From: Liquidambar formosana
Taxonomy: Eukaryota; Streptophyta; Magnoliopsida; Saxifragales; Altingiaceae
Direction of reading: 5' to 3'
NCBI GenBank assembly: GCA_039720395.1
Contig: CM077833.1
Location: 4,548,797 to 4,612,796 of the forward strand
DNA: 64,000 nucleotides
Position numbers and translations under genes: made by a program
The notes under the pieces: model-generated
Databases searched by the model: none
What the model saw: the letters and a program-made list of their open reading frames with translations, nothing else
Told to the model about the DNA's origin: nothing
Part shown: one piece after another, positions 1 through 12,102 of the stretch
Layout: every line of letters begins with the position of its first letter
How positions within the stretch are numbered: position 1 is the first letter of the stretch

Positions 1-164
1 CTAGCACATATCTCCTGTCTCAGCACAACGCCTTTGTACATGTACAAATATTTAAATGTACATATGTATAAATAATCTCACCTGATAAAATAGAGTATGG
101 AGAAGAGCTTCTTATTGGAAAAGCATAGGGCAAAGGCAATGCAGTTCATCAAAACTCTTATATA

Positions 165-350
165 TCCTGCATACCCATATAAGCATATTAGATTATGTAA
201 TGAACCCATGAAGCAAAGAATCACAGAAATGAATATATATATACATATATATATATATATGACCCATGAAAATGTGAACTAATCCTGAATACCCATATAA
301 GCATATAAGATTATACAATGAGCCATGAAGCAAACAATTATACAAATGAA
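165..350. repeat. Two-copy direct duplication with an AT microsatellite between
   Basis: A unit of about 68 bp beginning TCCTGCATACCCATATAAGC at 165 recurs, diverged, at 283 (offset 118). The copies are separated by an (AT)n run near 236-260. The duplication lies in the first intron of the PI synthase gene, close to the donor site. Confidence 0.7.
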
Positions 351-419
351 CATGACCCATCAATGTTAGATAGGAATCATCTATACGGAACAAAGCAAAA
401 GTGATTGATAATAACCCAC

Positions 420-480
420 CAATGATATTAGGTATGTAAAGGTAGACAGATAATTTCCTCGGTCTCGATTTGTCGGCCAT
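420..480 (-). CDS. PIS1: Phosphatidylinositol synthase, first coding exon (rest outside window)
   Basis: The minus strand reads MADKSRPRKLSVYLYIPN followed by I-I and a split glycine codon, then a GTGGGT splice donor at 419-414. The block KLSVYLYIPNI(I/V)G is the conserved N-terminus of plant CDP-diacylglycerol--inositol 3-phosphatidyltransferase, a membrane enzyme of the ER that joins CDP-diacylglycerol and myo-inositol to make phosphatidylinositol. Only the cytosolic N-terminal tail and the beginning of the first membrane segment are encoded here. The CDP-alcohol phosphotransferase signature is in later exons, which are not in the window; I found no second exon in 1-419. The start is the first ATG after a stretch with no other plausible start. 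The exon is 61 nt and ends in phase 1. Identity rests on about 20 residues, but they are highly characteristic. Confidence 0.82.
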
Positions 481-720
481 TGAAGATAATCTAGAAATTC
501 AAATTTGGATGAAATGCATCGGTTTGTGGAATTGATGTTTCTCTTTCCTTCTGCGTACACTGATCTCCTGTTAGAAAAATAACACAAGTATATGTACGAG
601 ACAGAGAAAGAGTGAGAGAGAACCAGCAGAAGCAGCGCGTCTTGTGGCAGAGCAAAACCCTCCCCTACGGCAAATTCGATCCCCCTTCGTAAGCCCTAAT
701 CGTACATAACTTTTTGTTTT
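481..720 (-). promoter_or_regulatory. Probable 5' UTR and proximal promoter of the PI synthase gene
   Basis: This stretch lies upstream of the PI synthase ATG on the minus strand. It contains pyrimidine-rich CT runs on that strand (around 600-625), typical of plant 5' UTRs, and a more GC-rich patch around 630-700. I see no decisive TATA box, so the transcription start is not placed. Upstream of it (721-1212) the DNA is AT-rich with no gene. Confidence 0.35.
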
Positions 721-1212
721 TTTAAAATTAAAACCAACTAAAATTAGTATTACTGAGGTAGTGGTACCCTAAATATTTTTTAAAGTTAGTAAAACGTGTA
801 ATTACCTTCAGACCTTGTGGGTTCGGAATGAAGGTAATTGGACCTGACCCAATTGTCATGTCATTCGTGATGAGCTTCTGGTTATTGGACTCAGGGCCTC
901 TATTGTAGCCTATTTATTCTACATTTTAAGGTTTTATTATGAAAAATAAAAAAGATTTTCATAAAACATAAACATGTTATCTAGTAAAAAAAAAAACATT
1001 ATTTTGAACAATTTTATACAATAATGTTTTTTTAAAATCTATCTTTTAAGATAATATTTTAGTTATTTACGGTTCTGTTTTATAAATGACTGAAAGTTCA
1101 CCTAGAGATTTTTAAAAAATTTCTTTTACAAAGTTTTTCAAGATGATGTTTTCTAATAGATAGAGTAATCAGTTTTCATCAAAACTTTTTATATTTTTCG
1201 TAAAACCTTAGG

Positions 1213-1396
1213 GCATGATTGGGAACGTGGATTTGGGTGGGATGGGGTCCAAATCTCTTGTTTGGCTTTCTTAAATAAGGAAGGAATTGGATTTGAGTTA
1301 AATCCTTCGATGGATTTAGGACCAAAAAAATCTGTGGATTTGAAATAACACCTCGCTAGGTGTTATTTCTAAATCCCTCCCCGAACAATCGAGCCT
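1213..1396. mobile_element. Possible small MITE
   Basis: The left end GGGCATGATTGGGAACGTGG and the reverse complement of the right end (GGCTCGATTGTTCGGGGAGG) are similar, and the sequence between is built of related GGATTTGG/AAATCC words. This looks like a foldback MITE. The flanking trinucleotides TTA and TGA do not match exactly, so the boundaries and family are weakly supported. Confidence 0.3.
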
Positions 1397-2914
1397 GATT
1401 CTTGATCCCGACTCCGGACCACAAAGCTCGATCACAATACCCGACCAGTCTCAATTACCTTTCTGTCAACCAACATACATTCTCTCAATCCTCTCTTTCT
1501 TTATCACTCCCTTCTCTCACCTCTCATCTTTATCACTCATGATTTGTTCTTTCAAATCTTAACTCTAACCCTAACTCCTAACAAATTTTTGCAGCAAAAT
1601 TAACAAAAGAAGAATTTTTCTAGATTTGTCATTGAAGTTTCATATTTTGGCCTTTGCTTCAAAACTTGAAGATGAGTTTAGGTTGTGCTTCTTTTCTTTG
1701 ATCTTTTTTTTTATCTTTTTTTTTGGGGGGGGGGGGGGGGGGGGGGGGGGATTTTTTGAGTTGAAGTTGTTGCTTCTTTGTTTTCTTTCCTTTTTTATTT
1801 TCTTTCAAATGAGATTGAATCAAGACAATTTTTTTTTTCCTTTTGATGTGTGCAAGCTGTTTGATGAAAAACCCCAATGAAATTTTATTGAAAAACCCCT
1901 GTTTTTGCATTGAATTTCGCTCAATGGAAGCTACAAATTTTCAAAAGGTAAGCAAACAGTGGGTACCATGTCCTTTTCTTTTGAATGGTATAGTGCGAAT
2001 CCAATATGTGATAGTTGGAAGAAATGAACATTAGAATCTATGGTATTCAAAATTTATGTAATTTGATGACTTTGTTAATGAAATTAGGTTTATAGTACTG
2101 ATGATCAGTTGGGTAGGTTCTTCAATAGTGTTATGGCATAATTTCGATGCTCAATGAGTATATATGTAATGAACAACCTCAATGAAAGCTTCTATGAAAA
2201 AATCAATGAACCTCTTCTATGATTTATATGTATGTGTGTATATATATATATTTGTTAGATCATATGTTTTGATGTGCCATATGTAGTTGACTTTCCATTG
2301 CTCATTGTGTATGGGAAAACTCTAGTGGGGCTTACTCAGGATTGCAAGGTACCCTTGTGGTTTTGAACTTAAAAATATGAATGATTTATATTGTTTCAAA
2401 TTGAAACAATTTAATCTGCCACTCTGCTAGGGCATCATGATTGTCTGGGATTGGGAGGTAACTTTATAGTTTTGAACCAAACTTCAACCCAGTACCCACA
2501 ATTCATTGTGCTTCCCTATAAATTTTATATGTTGAAACTAACTAACTGCATCACTGCTAGCTTGGGCTGATATAGTATTATTATATTACTCTGCATTTTT
2601 ATTTTAACTCCATGTTGACTGTTGGCAATCTAAAGGCCAATAGTTCAAGTGGTTATAGCATTTTTTTTTTCTTTTTTTTTTTTTTTTGGGCTGTGTGGTT
2701 ATGGCAAGTAGTTTAGTTGAGCAATCTTATATGAAATGTCCCTAATGTGACCTTGCTGAATGCTAATTTTTAAACTCATTACTGCATATTAAATGCTAGT
2801 AAGTGGAGATGGATGGTGTTACTTGGTTTCTAAGTTCAACTTTATTAAGTATGACCCAACCAGAACTTTTAACTCTCTGCTTTAAGGTCTTTGATAAATT
2901 TTATAGAGGCGTTT
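1397..2914. other. AT-rich intergenic stretch without a recognisable gene
   Basis: No reading frame with protein-like composition or recognisable homology was found here. The notable content is an uninterrupted run of 26 G at 1725-1750 directly after T-rich sequence, and long T tracts near 2660-2690. Short open frames across the G run translate to low-complexity sequence and are not genes. Confidence 0.6.
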
Positions 2915-2934
2915 GGGCCCAAGTCCAGATTATT

Positions 2935-2985
2935 GGACTCATGCACCTCCAAGTCCATGAACAAAATTATCAAGCCTTAAGTCTA
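2935..2985 (+). repeat. Left terminal inverted repeat segment of the MULE
   Basis: This segment aligns with the reverse complement of 24876-24928 over about 51 bp with roughly two thirds identity by eye. The best conserved parts are GACTCAT at the outer side and AAGCCTTAAGTCTA at the inner side. Confidence 0.55.
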
Positions 2986-3899
2986 ACTAAACCTACATAG
3001 ACCAAAATACCCCCGCTCAAACAAAATTAGATATACAAAACAAAGGAAGAAGATACAGTGTTCTTCTCACACTAGTACGGAATCGCACATTTTCAAACCT
3101 TCACCACCCATTTGCACTATTGTCTACAAATTCGAACCGCCATTCTCCTCCATTCTTCATCACACCCGTACAAAAGAAGACACACTATCAAGAAGGGCAA
3201 GAAAACGCGAAGAACCCTATTTGCGATAATGGCGAGAAAATATGAGTAACAAGCTTTGATTTTGGGATTTAACTAGTTTTAGGGTTTTAATTATGGGCAT
3301 TTTCGTCTGATGTTTGACTTTCATCCCATCAGAGTAACTATTTTGAAAAAATTTTCCTATTGTGGAGATTTAACTGGTTTTAGGGTTTTGATTATATGAA
3401 TTTCTGGTTAATTATTCTATAAAGTGTTGGATTTAAAGTGTTTTTCAAGTCTACTTGGTAAAATTGTGAATATAACTGTTTGTTTTAAATTTTTTAGATA
3501 TAAAGTGTTGATGTAACTATTAAGTTTAAAGCTATTTAACTCAATTTCTAACTTTCATCCCATCATAGAGTAACTGTTTTGAAAAATGTTTCCTATCTTG
3601 GGGATTTAACTGGTTTTGATTGTGGGCATTTTCGTCTGATGTTTGACTTTCTTCCCATTATAGAGTAACTGTTTTGAAAAATGTTTCCTATTTTGGGGAT
3701 TTAATTGGTTTCAGGGTTTTGATTATGTGAATTTCTTGTTAACTAGTCTATACAAGTGTTGGATTTAAAGTGTTTTTTAAGTCTTGATATAACTGTTAGG
3801 CTTATTTTGTTTTGTAAACTTTTATGCATGTAACTATTTTAAAAAAATTTTGGATTTAAAGTGTTGGTGTAACTGTTAGGCATCTCTTTTGGAAGTGTT

Positions 3900-4300
3900 A
3901 CATTGGATGTATTTGAAACTAAACTGTTACATGTAACTCTTGTAACTATTAGACTTATTTTATGCTGAATATAAGAATTATATAGGAAAGTCTTAACTGT
4001 TACATGTAACTGTTAGGTTTTTTTTTTTTTTTTTTTTTTTGGTAAAACTACGCATGTAACTATTTTATAAAGTCTTGGATTTAGAGTGTTGATGTATTTA
4101 AACCTAAGTAGTTACATGTAACTGATGATTTTTAACTTGCTATTGCTTGTTTGGGAGGTGTTATAAAACTATTACATGTAACTATTCTCTATTGGGCAGT
4201 TACGTGTTTTCTTTCTCAATTATCTTCTCTAGTGCTTACAGTTTTAAAAAATAAGTTACATGTAACTATTTCATGCATGTTACTGTTTTAGTCACCTAAA
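3900..4300. repeat. Cluster of GTTACATGTAAC palindromes in the MULE subterminal region
   Basis: The 12-bp palindrome GTTACATGTAAC, or versions with one mismatch, appears near 3930, 3996, 4110, 4170 and 4256. More copies lie at about 6337, 6390, 10432, 11800, 11977, 14707 and 15938. All are in non-coding parts of the MULE (or its introns) and none is in the inserted LTRs. The surrounding 3250-4480 is otherwise AT-rich with recurring AACTGTT/AACTATT words and contains no gene. Confidence 0.6.
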
Positions 4301-6753
4301 TGTATTGCATGCACTGCATGCGAAAAGTGTTATAAAACTGTTATATCTTTTTTTTTCTCATATAACTGCTCTCTGTTGAACTATTACATGTTTCTTTCTC
4401 ATGTATCTTTTCTAATGCTTGTAGTTTTAAAAAAGTTACATGCATATTACTGTATTATTAACCTAATGTATTGCAGAAATTATAGAGAAGAAGCCCATGC
4501 AACAAAAAGTGAGGAGTCGTCAATCAAAGTAAAAGAGAGTAGCAAGTAATCAACAAAAAGAAAAGTCAAAGTGACCAAGAAAAGAACAGCGGCGGCTCCT
4601 TTAGGAATAAAGAAGGATATGTGAAGCAATTTAAGTTAAATATCAGTGCAATTATCAAGGTCTTGAAGAAAATCAACTTAAAGATGCAGCACAAACGAGA
4701 ATTGAAGAAGACACCTTTTTAGGGCATGGTGAATGCAATTATTTTAAACAAGCTGGACTCTTGATACACAAGAAAGTGTGACGATAATGCGATTGGGTTG
4801 ATACAATGTTTTGATACAAAGTGGAAGAGATTCCAAATTGGATCAAAGGTTTTAATGTTTGAAAGTGTTGACGTATCAATCATTTTGGGTATTCCAATTG
4901 GTCAACATGGCATTACATTCATAGCTGCAGCAAAACCAGATACCTTGTTTGTGAATAGAAGGTTTCGTGATGCAGATCGATTGTCAAGGACTGAAATAGA
5001 GAAGAAAATATTTCAGGCATTTAATGGCACCAGAGTGGTTGATTATAAGGATATGGCCAGACTTATCATGTTACACCTATGTGTCACCTTCTTATTCACA
5101 ACACAAAGACACTTCCTATGTGTCACCTTCTTCAAAATTGATTTTTCAAATTATTTGGGTGGAGTTACAATTGACTGGATGCAATATGTTCCACTTTGAT
5201 GTCGTCAATAGAGAAGAACATCAACAGCCTAGAGAAAGTGAATGGATGTGTTATTATGTGTGACAATTGGAAATAAAAATGTTATTCTATAGCCATAAAA
5301 CCAACTATTTATTTAATATTTACTAATTTTTTGTGTTTTTATTTTGATTTTTATGTTACAGTATTGGTTATGTGAGCAGACAAATATCATTGAACCCAAA
5401 TGTGATGATTATATTCCACAATTTGTCAAATGGGACCTCAAGGACTTAGCTAATGCATTGAAAACCCAAATAATTTGAAAAATCAATTTCGAAGAGGTAT
5501 ATGTTACGTATATGTTAAGTCTTGATGTAACTACTTAAAGTCTTGGATTTAAAGTTTTGATGTAACTGTTAGGTATTGTATCTGTTACGTATTGTAACTT
5601 ATATTTCCCAAAATGAAATGTAAGTAAGTGGCATAAAATTAAAAAATAAATAAATAAATAACTTGGAGAAGCAAGTGAAGAACTTGGAGAAGAAAGTAAA
5701 GAAAGTAAATCAATTGTACAAGCAAGTGATTAGGAAGAAGTAGGTTTTGATGATGAACTGCAAGATCTAGTGCAAGAAGAAGAAGAAGCAAAAGAAGGAA
5801 CTCAAGAAGAAGGGACTGAAGAAGTAGATTATGAAGATGAAACGGCAGATCCAGATCATGTAACTGTTCATGAAATGGTAGATCCAAATCTAGTTCTAGA
5901 TCATCAAATGACAAATCCATTACATGAAGTAGAAGAAGAAGGGCTCAAACAACCAGATCATGATAATGAAATTAGAGAGCTAATAGATAAAGAAGAGAAA
6001 GCAGAAGTAGTAGCTGAAGAAGAGGACATTACGAGCAAGGTAGAATAGCCATGGGAGCCAGAACCAGTATGGTGATATTCATGACTTTGATGTGGAAGTT
6101 GAAAATGCTAAACAGTCACACAGTGATGAGCATCGTTATGAAGTTGTGTTTAGAGATTAGGCTTCTTGGGAAAAACATGGGTTTATAGATGAGTCTTCCT
6201 GCGAAAATGATGTAAGTGGATTTCATTCAATTTGAGTTTGAATTAATGTAAAATTCTTATACATAGCATTTGTTACAACTATTTCATGCAACTATTTTAC
6301 AAGGAAACAATTTGCTGAAGCATCCTACATGAAACAGTTACATGTAACTGTTCTGTCAAATCAGTGTATTTTTATTCAAAAATAAAAACAGTTACATGTA
6401 CTATAACTGTTTTAAGTGTTGATGTAACTATTTCAATTGGTTATGACATTGAGCATGTAACTATTTTAAAGTCTTGGATTTAAAGTGATAATGTAACTTT
6501 TAATTGCTTTGTAGTATAGAACAGTTACATACACTGTTTTATGAATAAAAAACCTAAATACCTTTTTTTTCCTTTTCTTATTATAGGACATGACTGATAT
6601 TGATGTTGTTTTATCTCTCATTGACATACACACTAAGGGTTAAATAAATCTTGAAGCATTGCATGAGGAGAATGCGTCCATGAGAGCTTGAATGGAAAAT
6701 AAAATAAGATAGGAATATAAAGAAAGGATACAACATCTGGAAGGGATTATACA

Positions 6754-7295
6754 TAGGGATGGACATAAAAACTGAAAAACCGGACGGTTTCGGCCGGTTT
6801 TCTTCCACTAACTCAATTGGTTTGGTTTTATGTTTAAGAATTTTTATGTTTTTGGTTCGATCCACAGTTCACTTACTTTTATTACCGAAACCGACCAAAC
6901 CGAACCGATATTTTGTATACATCTGGTTCTCCACTTTTATGTTTGCATTCAAACATATAAAAATGAGGGAAATGCACGGTTTTCAAAACAAAAACAAAAA
7001 AAAAAAGGAAAGAAAGGAAAGGACAAAAGATGATAGAGGAAATTAAAGGCAAGTGGGGCCCAACGTCTATCAAAGTAGGCTGGCTATGCTTCTCCACCCC
7101 CACCCTTCTTCGTCCTTTCCACCAAAAACCAGATGCAAAAAGTTATTTCTCTTAACGATGGATGCCGGTCGGCTCTTAACAGTCGACGACGACGCCTTCT
7201 TCAACGCTCACGCTCTCAACACCATCTGCCACTGCTGTGATAAACGATGGTAATCGTTTCCACAACACTGTTCAGGTACCAATTTCTCGATATTC

Positions 7296-7327
<32 letters not shown>

Positions 7328-7646
7328 TACACGCACACACAAGCGCACACACACACCTATATATATATATTACATTATATGTATGGATTCATGAATGTAT
7401 ATTTGTAGGGAAGATCTAATTTCTAGGGTTTTTTTTGTTCATCAAAGGAGAGTAAATGCTTTAGATTTCAATCCCCTTTAAACCGAAAAAACCAATGGAA
7501 CCTGCACCGATTTATATTCGGTCGGTGTAGTGTGATTTTCATTGTATTTCGGTTAGCTTCGGTTGACAAATTGGTAAAACCAACATCATCGGTTCGGTAG
7601 CTATTACCCCCAAAATACCGACCGAACTGAACCATGTCCAACCCTA
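6754..7646. mobile_element. Non-autonomous hAT element (893 bp) inside the ULP-like gene
   Basis: The ends are TAGGGATGGACAT and, on the other strand, TAGGGTTGGACAT. They are flanked by a perfect 8-bp target duplication ATTATACA at 6746-6753 and 7647-7654, the size expected for hAT. The subterminal parts are rich in CCGGT/CGGTT words (6775-6920 and 7480-7630). No transposase is encoded. The middle (about 7020-7260) is more GC-rich and looks like a captured gene start; see the separate entry. Confidence 0.88.
7158..7253 (+). pseudogene. Possible captured host first exon inside the hAT element
   Basis: A 31-codon frame starting MDAGRLLTVDDDAFFNAHAL is preceded by about 100 bp that looks like a plant 5' UTR (CACCCCCACCC, CTTCTTCGTCC). 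A plausible splice-donor context (CAG|GTACC) follows at about 7275. Base composition differs clearly from the AT-rich hAT sequence on both sides, and a (TA)n(CA)n tract follows at 7300-7365. I do not recognise the protein. The frame stops after CCDKRW. Capture of a host gene fragment is an inference from composition and position. Confidence 0.35.
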
Positions 7647-8753
7647 ATTATACATGGCTTTCAAGAGAAATGTGAACAAAAAGATAATGAGATCTTGTAA
7701 TTAAAATCCAAAATATCATTGCAAGAAGAAGAGATTGTAGACTTAAAAGTTCATCAAGTAACCTAGATGTTCAACGAGAAAAAGCCAACGCAGTCCCCAC
7801 AAAACAATGAACAAATATCAATCTTGAAAAGAAGAATTGATTGCCTTTGAAGCAAAAAAATTGAGAAGCAAAAGCAATCAGATGTGGCTGCTGGGAAATT
7901 AGAAGCTGTTATGCAAGGCTTGAAAAGAAGAATGCTGACATGGAGAAGCTGAATGCAGATTACACACATATTTTTGACCAGCTAATCTACATACAAGTAA
8001 ACAAAATCACACAACAGGATGATCAAGCTGAGGGTGAGCAAGGTGAAAAAGCTGAGGTTGAGCAAGGTAAGCAAGCTGAAGCTGAGGCTGGTAAAAAAAG
8101 TATTAAGAAAAAGATGCCAGCAAGAAAACTACTAAAAATTCCTCAAAGATCCATCAAAAAGTCTCTCATTGCCAATGTAAAAAAGAAGAAGTAGCAAAAA
8201 TAAAAATAAGATGGCATATTTTACATATGGGACAGAAGAAAAAAGAAAAAGGAAAAGAAGGGTGATAAGCAAAAAGTTCAAAAAGGGGAGAAAATGACTA
8301 GAGCATTAGCCCTATATTTGTGGATTTAAACCAAGTGGTTATTAAGGAACCCAGTCCCAAAATGTTCAAAAGTTGCAAAGAAATGGGCAAGGTTGGAAAC
8401 ATGTTCCTTGACATGAAATCTACACTATTAGACAAAATCCAACAACTTGAACCTGAAGGGTAAAAATCAAAATCTCTTATCTCAAAAAAAGAATAATTAT
8501 GTTCAACGTTAAATAGTTTTTGTTTAATTTATTATATTCTTAGTTTTTTAACTATAAAACTTACCTGGGTTAATGCAAGGCCATAGTATACTCTAGGTTT
8601 TCAAATCTTACATAAGTAGAGTTTACAGATATTCGAAGGATCATAGAAATGGACCAAATTGTAAACAATGTAAGCCCTCTACTCTTTAAAACAGTTGATT
8701 AATTCTGTATCAAAATTGTTACATGTTTTAAACTCAAAACAATTATATAAAAC

Positions 8754-10417
8754 TATTGGGATTATGTCCTAGAGCCAATCATAGAGATGATTGTTTAGGG
8801 ATTAGGAACAATCATTTGATTTCATTTATGTATGTTACATTTATTATTGATCTAATAAAAGGGCTTATTCTATTATGTTTATATGCATCATTTATATTTA
8901 CATAATATGTCCATGGAGTTAGAGTTGAGAATATGAAATTACAAATTGTTGTAATTTTGAGAATGTAAATATATCTCTGTACTAAACTCCAAAAGCATTC
9001 TAGTTGAAGGTTCACTACGATAGACAGTAATGAACCATAGGACTAGCACTTGTTAGGTTGATTCTTTAGGAGGATAGCTAGTCTTAAGCTATTTGTGTGG
9101 AGACACTACAACCAACAGGTGGGTGCTTATTACTAGAATAGGTACACTGAATATGACCAAAGATATGAGATCAACTGAGTGGAGTTTTAACCTGCCTGTC
9201 AATCAGTTTCTCATTGTTATAGTGGTACAAGTAATCCTTACACCTGAGATACCATAGTTGTTTTATGCATATAGCTTTAGAAGTTTGATAACACCAAGTG
9301 TAAATCCTTATAGGGGTTTACAAGGGTGTTCATTAGCCTTATTGCTATGTGTATGAAGGCATGTAAGTGATCAACAAGGAATCCATCACTCTTAGGAAAA
9401 AGAGAGAGAATGTCTCATATAGCATTCATAATATAACTCATTAAGTCCATGGCCATGGTAGGATGAATATGGAAAGGAGTTTCCATAAGTTCATCATTGA
9501 GTTGATATTAATGAATAAGTATAAAGTAATCGAACTAGGGACTTGACAGACTTCCATGTCCTATTGGTTCAATTGGAGACATTGTGTAGAAGAAAAGATG
9601 TAATTGTAACCTATAAACTATAATAGAAGGGTTCTATGTTAGATATCTATTCACTTCATTAAGGACAATACCATGAGGCATATGCTAGGTGTTACTCATG
9701 GTTAGTAGAAGACCTAATTGATATAAGTGAGTTATAATCAATTAGGGAATTGGAAGGAGTTCCAATTAGACCCTTAATGGAAAGAGTTCCATTATGCACA
9801 CCTTGTGCTATTTCTACTACTTGATGATGTGAACCCAATGTGTCACATATTGATCATGCATTGGAAGCTTTAAAGTCTATGAGAGAAAGGGTATAAGTGA
9901 ATAAAGAATAGTTTTTGAAGGTTAAGTTTGTGTAGGATATAAACTAAAGGGGTTAAGTTGCAATTATGAGATAATTACAACTTATAATCATATGAGGAAT
10001 AGGATTCCCCATTATGGCTGGCCCTATTAGTGGGCTATATATAGTCATACATGTGATGTGTGACTATCAATCACACTCCTCACTCTTGAACTAGCCAAAT
10101 TCACCAAGGGGCTCTCTCTCTTTCTCATCTCTTCTCCTATTCTAGCAACACCAAGGGAAAGAAGGAAAAGGACTGGAAGCTCTTGCTAGGTGTGGGTACT
10201 ATTGGAGGCAGTACACTTGGATTGCTCGTTCTCTATTGTCCGGATTCATAGCTTGAAGCAAAGGAAGAAGACAATCAAACTGTGAGTATTCTAACTCTCT
10301 TCTAGTTAGGGTTTTGGTTTTGTATTATAGCATAATTCGATTCATGGGCTATGGAATCATTTAGGAAAAATTTTTATATTCCGCACTTTGTTTTTCTTTC
10401 TAGTTTGATTCCCAACA
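8754..10417 (+). mobile_element. Solo LTR, copia-like 1.65-kb family, copy A
   Basis: The element begins TATTGGGATTATGTCC (the first TG has become TA) and ends GATTCCCAACA. It is flanked by the 5-bp duplication AAAAC at 8749-8753 and 10418-10422. It is closely similar along its whole length to 36137-37805 and, inverted, to 18644-20292. No coding sequence, primer site or second LTR is present. The ...TTTGATTCCCAACA ending is typical of plant Ty1/copia LTRs. It interrupts the ULP-like pseudogene. Confidence 0.85.
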
Positions 10418-12102
10418 AAAACTATTGTCAGTTACATGTAACTATTGTATTATAATTATATGTAACTATTATCAGTTATAATATTTGGTTTCCAACTATG
10501 TGTAACACATGCATGATAGCAATGAAAACAATTATAACTGTTTTTGTAAAAATGACATAAGTGCTAAACTAATAACTATTTTAGCACATAATTGTTTTTG
10601 AAATCTGCATAATTGATGTTTATGGTGAGATCCTTATAGAAAAACAAAGGCTGAAGGGGATTGAGTAGGAAATCAAATAGAAAACAACTCCTTATTTCAT
10701 ACTTGATGATAAAACATTCTATTTTACTTCATTATATTGGGTAAGAATATATGTAAATACAAATAATAAATTTTTTTTACAACCACTATTTTACACTAAT
10801 AAAATAATGAGTTTTGGTTTTTTGTTTGTTTTTTTATTTTTATTTAACAGTCATTGGTCCAAGATCCATCTGCCCAACTATGGCGAGCAAAGCTTGAACT
10901 TATTGATACATTCATAGTTTGTTCAATTCACAATTACAAACATCTTGTGTTCCTGATAAACTCAAAAGGTAGAAGAGGTTCACTGAATCATTGGAGTGCA
11001 TTAGTTATGGACGCCGATAATGGAAAATGGATGCATTATAACTCCTTGAAGCCACGACCAAAACAAAAATATTATAATTTTGAAGATGCAAAATTGCTAG
11101 CAAGACTTCTTGAACACATTCTGGATGCAAAAATATATTAAGGAAATAAAAATCAATATGTGTTTACTATCAAAGTCTCTTATGCAGAAAAGATGTGTTG
11201 ATGAATATGCGCATAAAGAAAGACGAAAGATGGTTATGATGTGACAACACTAGATAGAATTTTACTAATTGAATCAGTTGATTATCCACAGCAACTGGAC
11301 AACTCGTAAGTTTTAAACACTTCAAATCATTGTACAAAAATGTCCAATCATGAAAATATTTGATATATCTAAATTATATCATTTAATTTTTTATAGGGTG
11401 GAGTGTGGTGTTATTGTTTGTTATCTTATGAAACAAATATTAGAAAACCATTCTAGAGAAACCGTTTCACTTCGATAGGTCAAATTGGTTGGCCATGCGA
11501 ATGGAGATAGTGCACGAGTTTTTGCAACAAGGCAAAAGATCATGGAATCAAGAAGACTACAACCAAAAGAAATTAATTAGTGACAATGAAGATAAATTCA
11601 AGGAGCAAAGTCTGTAACTATTTGCATGTATTAGTCATAATAGAACACACATCAATTATATGTATTTGTTTATAACGCTCACTTCAATTAGTGTTAATAT
11701 AATTTCAAATTCATTGTTTTGATTATAGATTTTGAATGGTATTTTAGATGTTAATTGTCTTGTCGTAATTCCTTTTACAGTTCCTAATACTTGAAACAGT
11801 TACATGTAACGGTTTGGATATGACTCTGATATTCTGATTGCCTTTTTGATAGGTGAAGGGAAGACCTCTTGATCTTACATATCCATAACTAAAAAAAGAA
11901 AGGAAATTATGGACAAGACCACTTTAAGTGATTGTGATTAAATTCATCACTATGAATTGGGTTTGTATAATACAATTACATGTAACTATTTCAAGTATTT
12001 GTGAAATCTACCTTTAATATTCTGTGAAAAATATACAATGTAAAACCTCTTGATTTTGCATATCCAAATACAATAGCCCTTTAGGGCTTTGATCAAGATG
12101 AA

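Larger units (their letters stand above)
4480..11617 (+). pseudogene. Ulp1-like cysteine protease gene of the MULE, decayed
   Basis: The N-terminal part (about 4798-5200) encodes a module with GLIQCFDTKWKRFQIGSKV and ILGIPI-G, followed by LHLCVTFLF. It resembles the DUF1985-like domain common in plant transposon-borne ULP proteins. A Glu-rich linker follows at 5770-6048, then Lys-rich coiled-coil-like stretches (7940-8194). The C-terminal Peptidase_C48 core has the His motif NHWSALVMDAD at about 10981-11015 and the Cys motif VECGVIVCYL at about 11398. The C-terminus ends at a TAA at 11615-11617. In active family members the catalytic Asp sits in a Y-D-S-L motif, but here it reads HYNSL, so Asp is replaced by Asn. 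Several in-frame stops and shifts, a hAT insertion (6754-7646) and a solo LTR (8754-10417) break the gene. Its ancestral role would be SUMO/ubiquitin-like deconjugation, inferred from family. Confidence 0.7.

Noticed and set aside
1626..1910. Open frames across the G26 run on both strands
   Set aside because: Low-complexity translations (poly-Gly, poly-Pro, poly-Phe, poly-Lys) produced by homopolymers.
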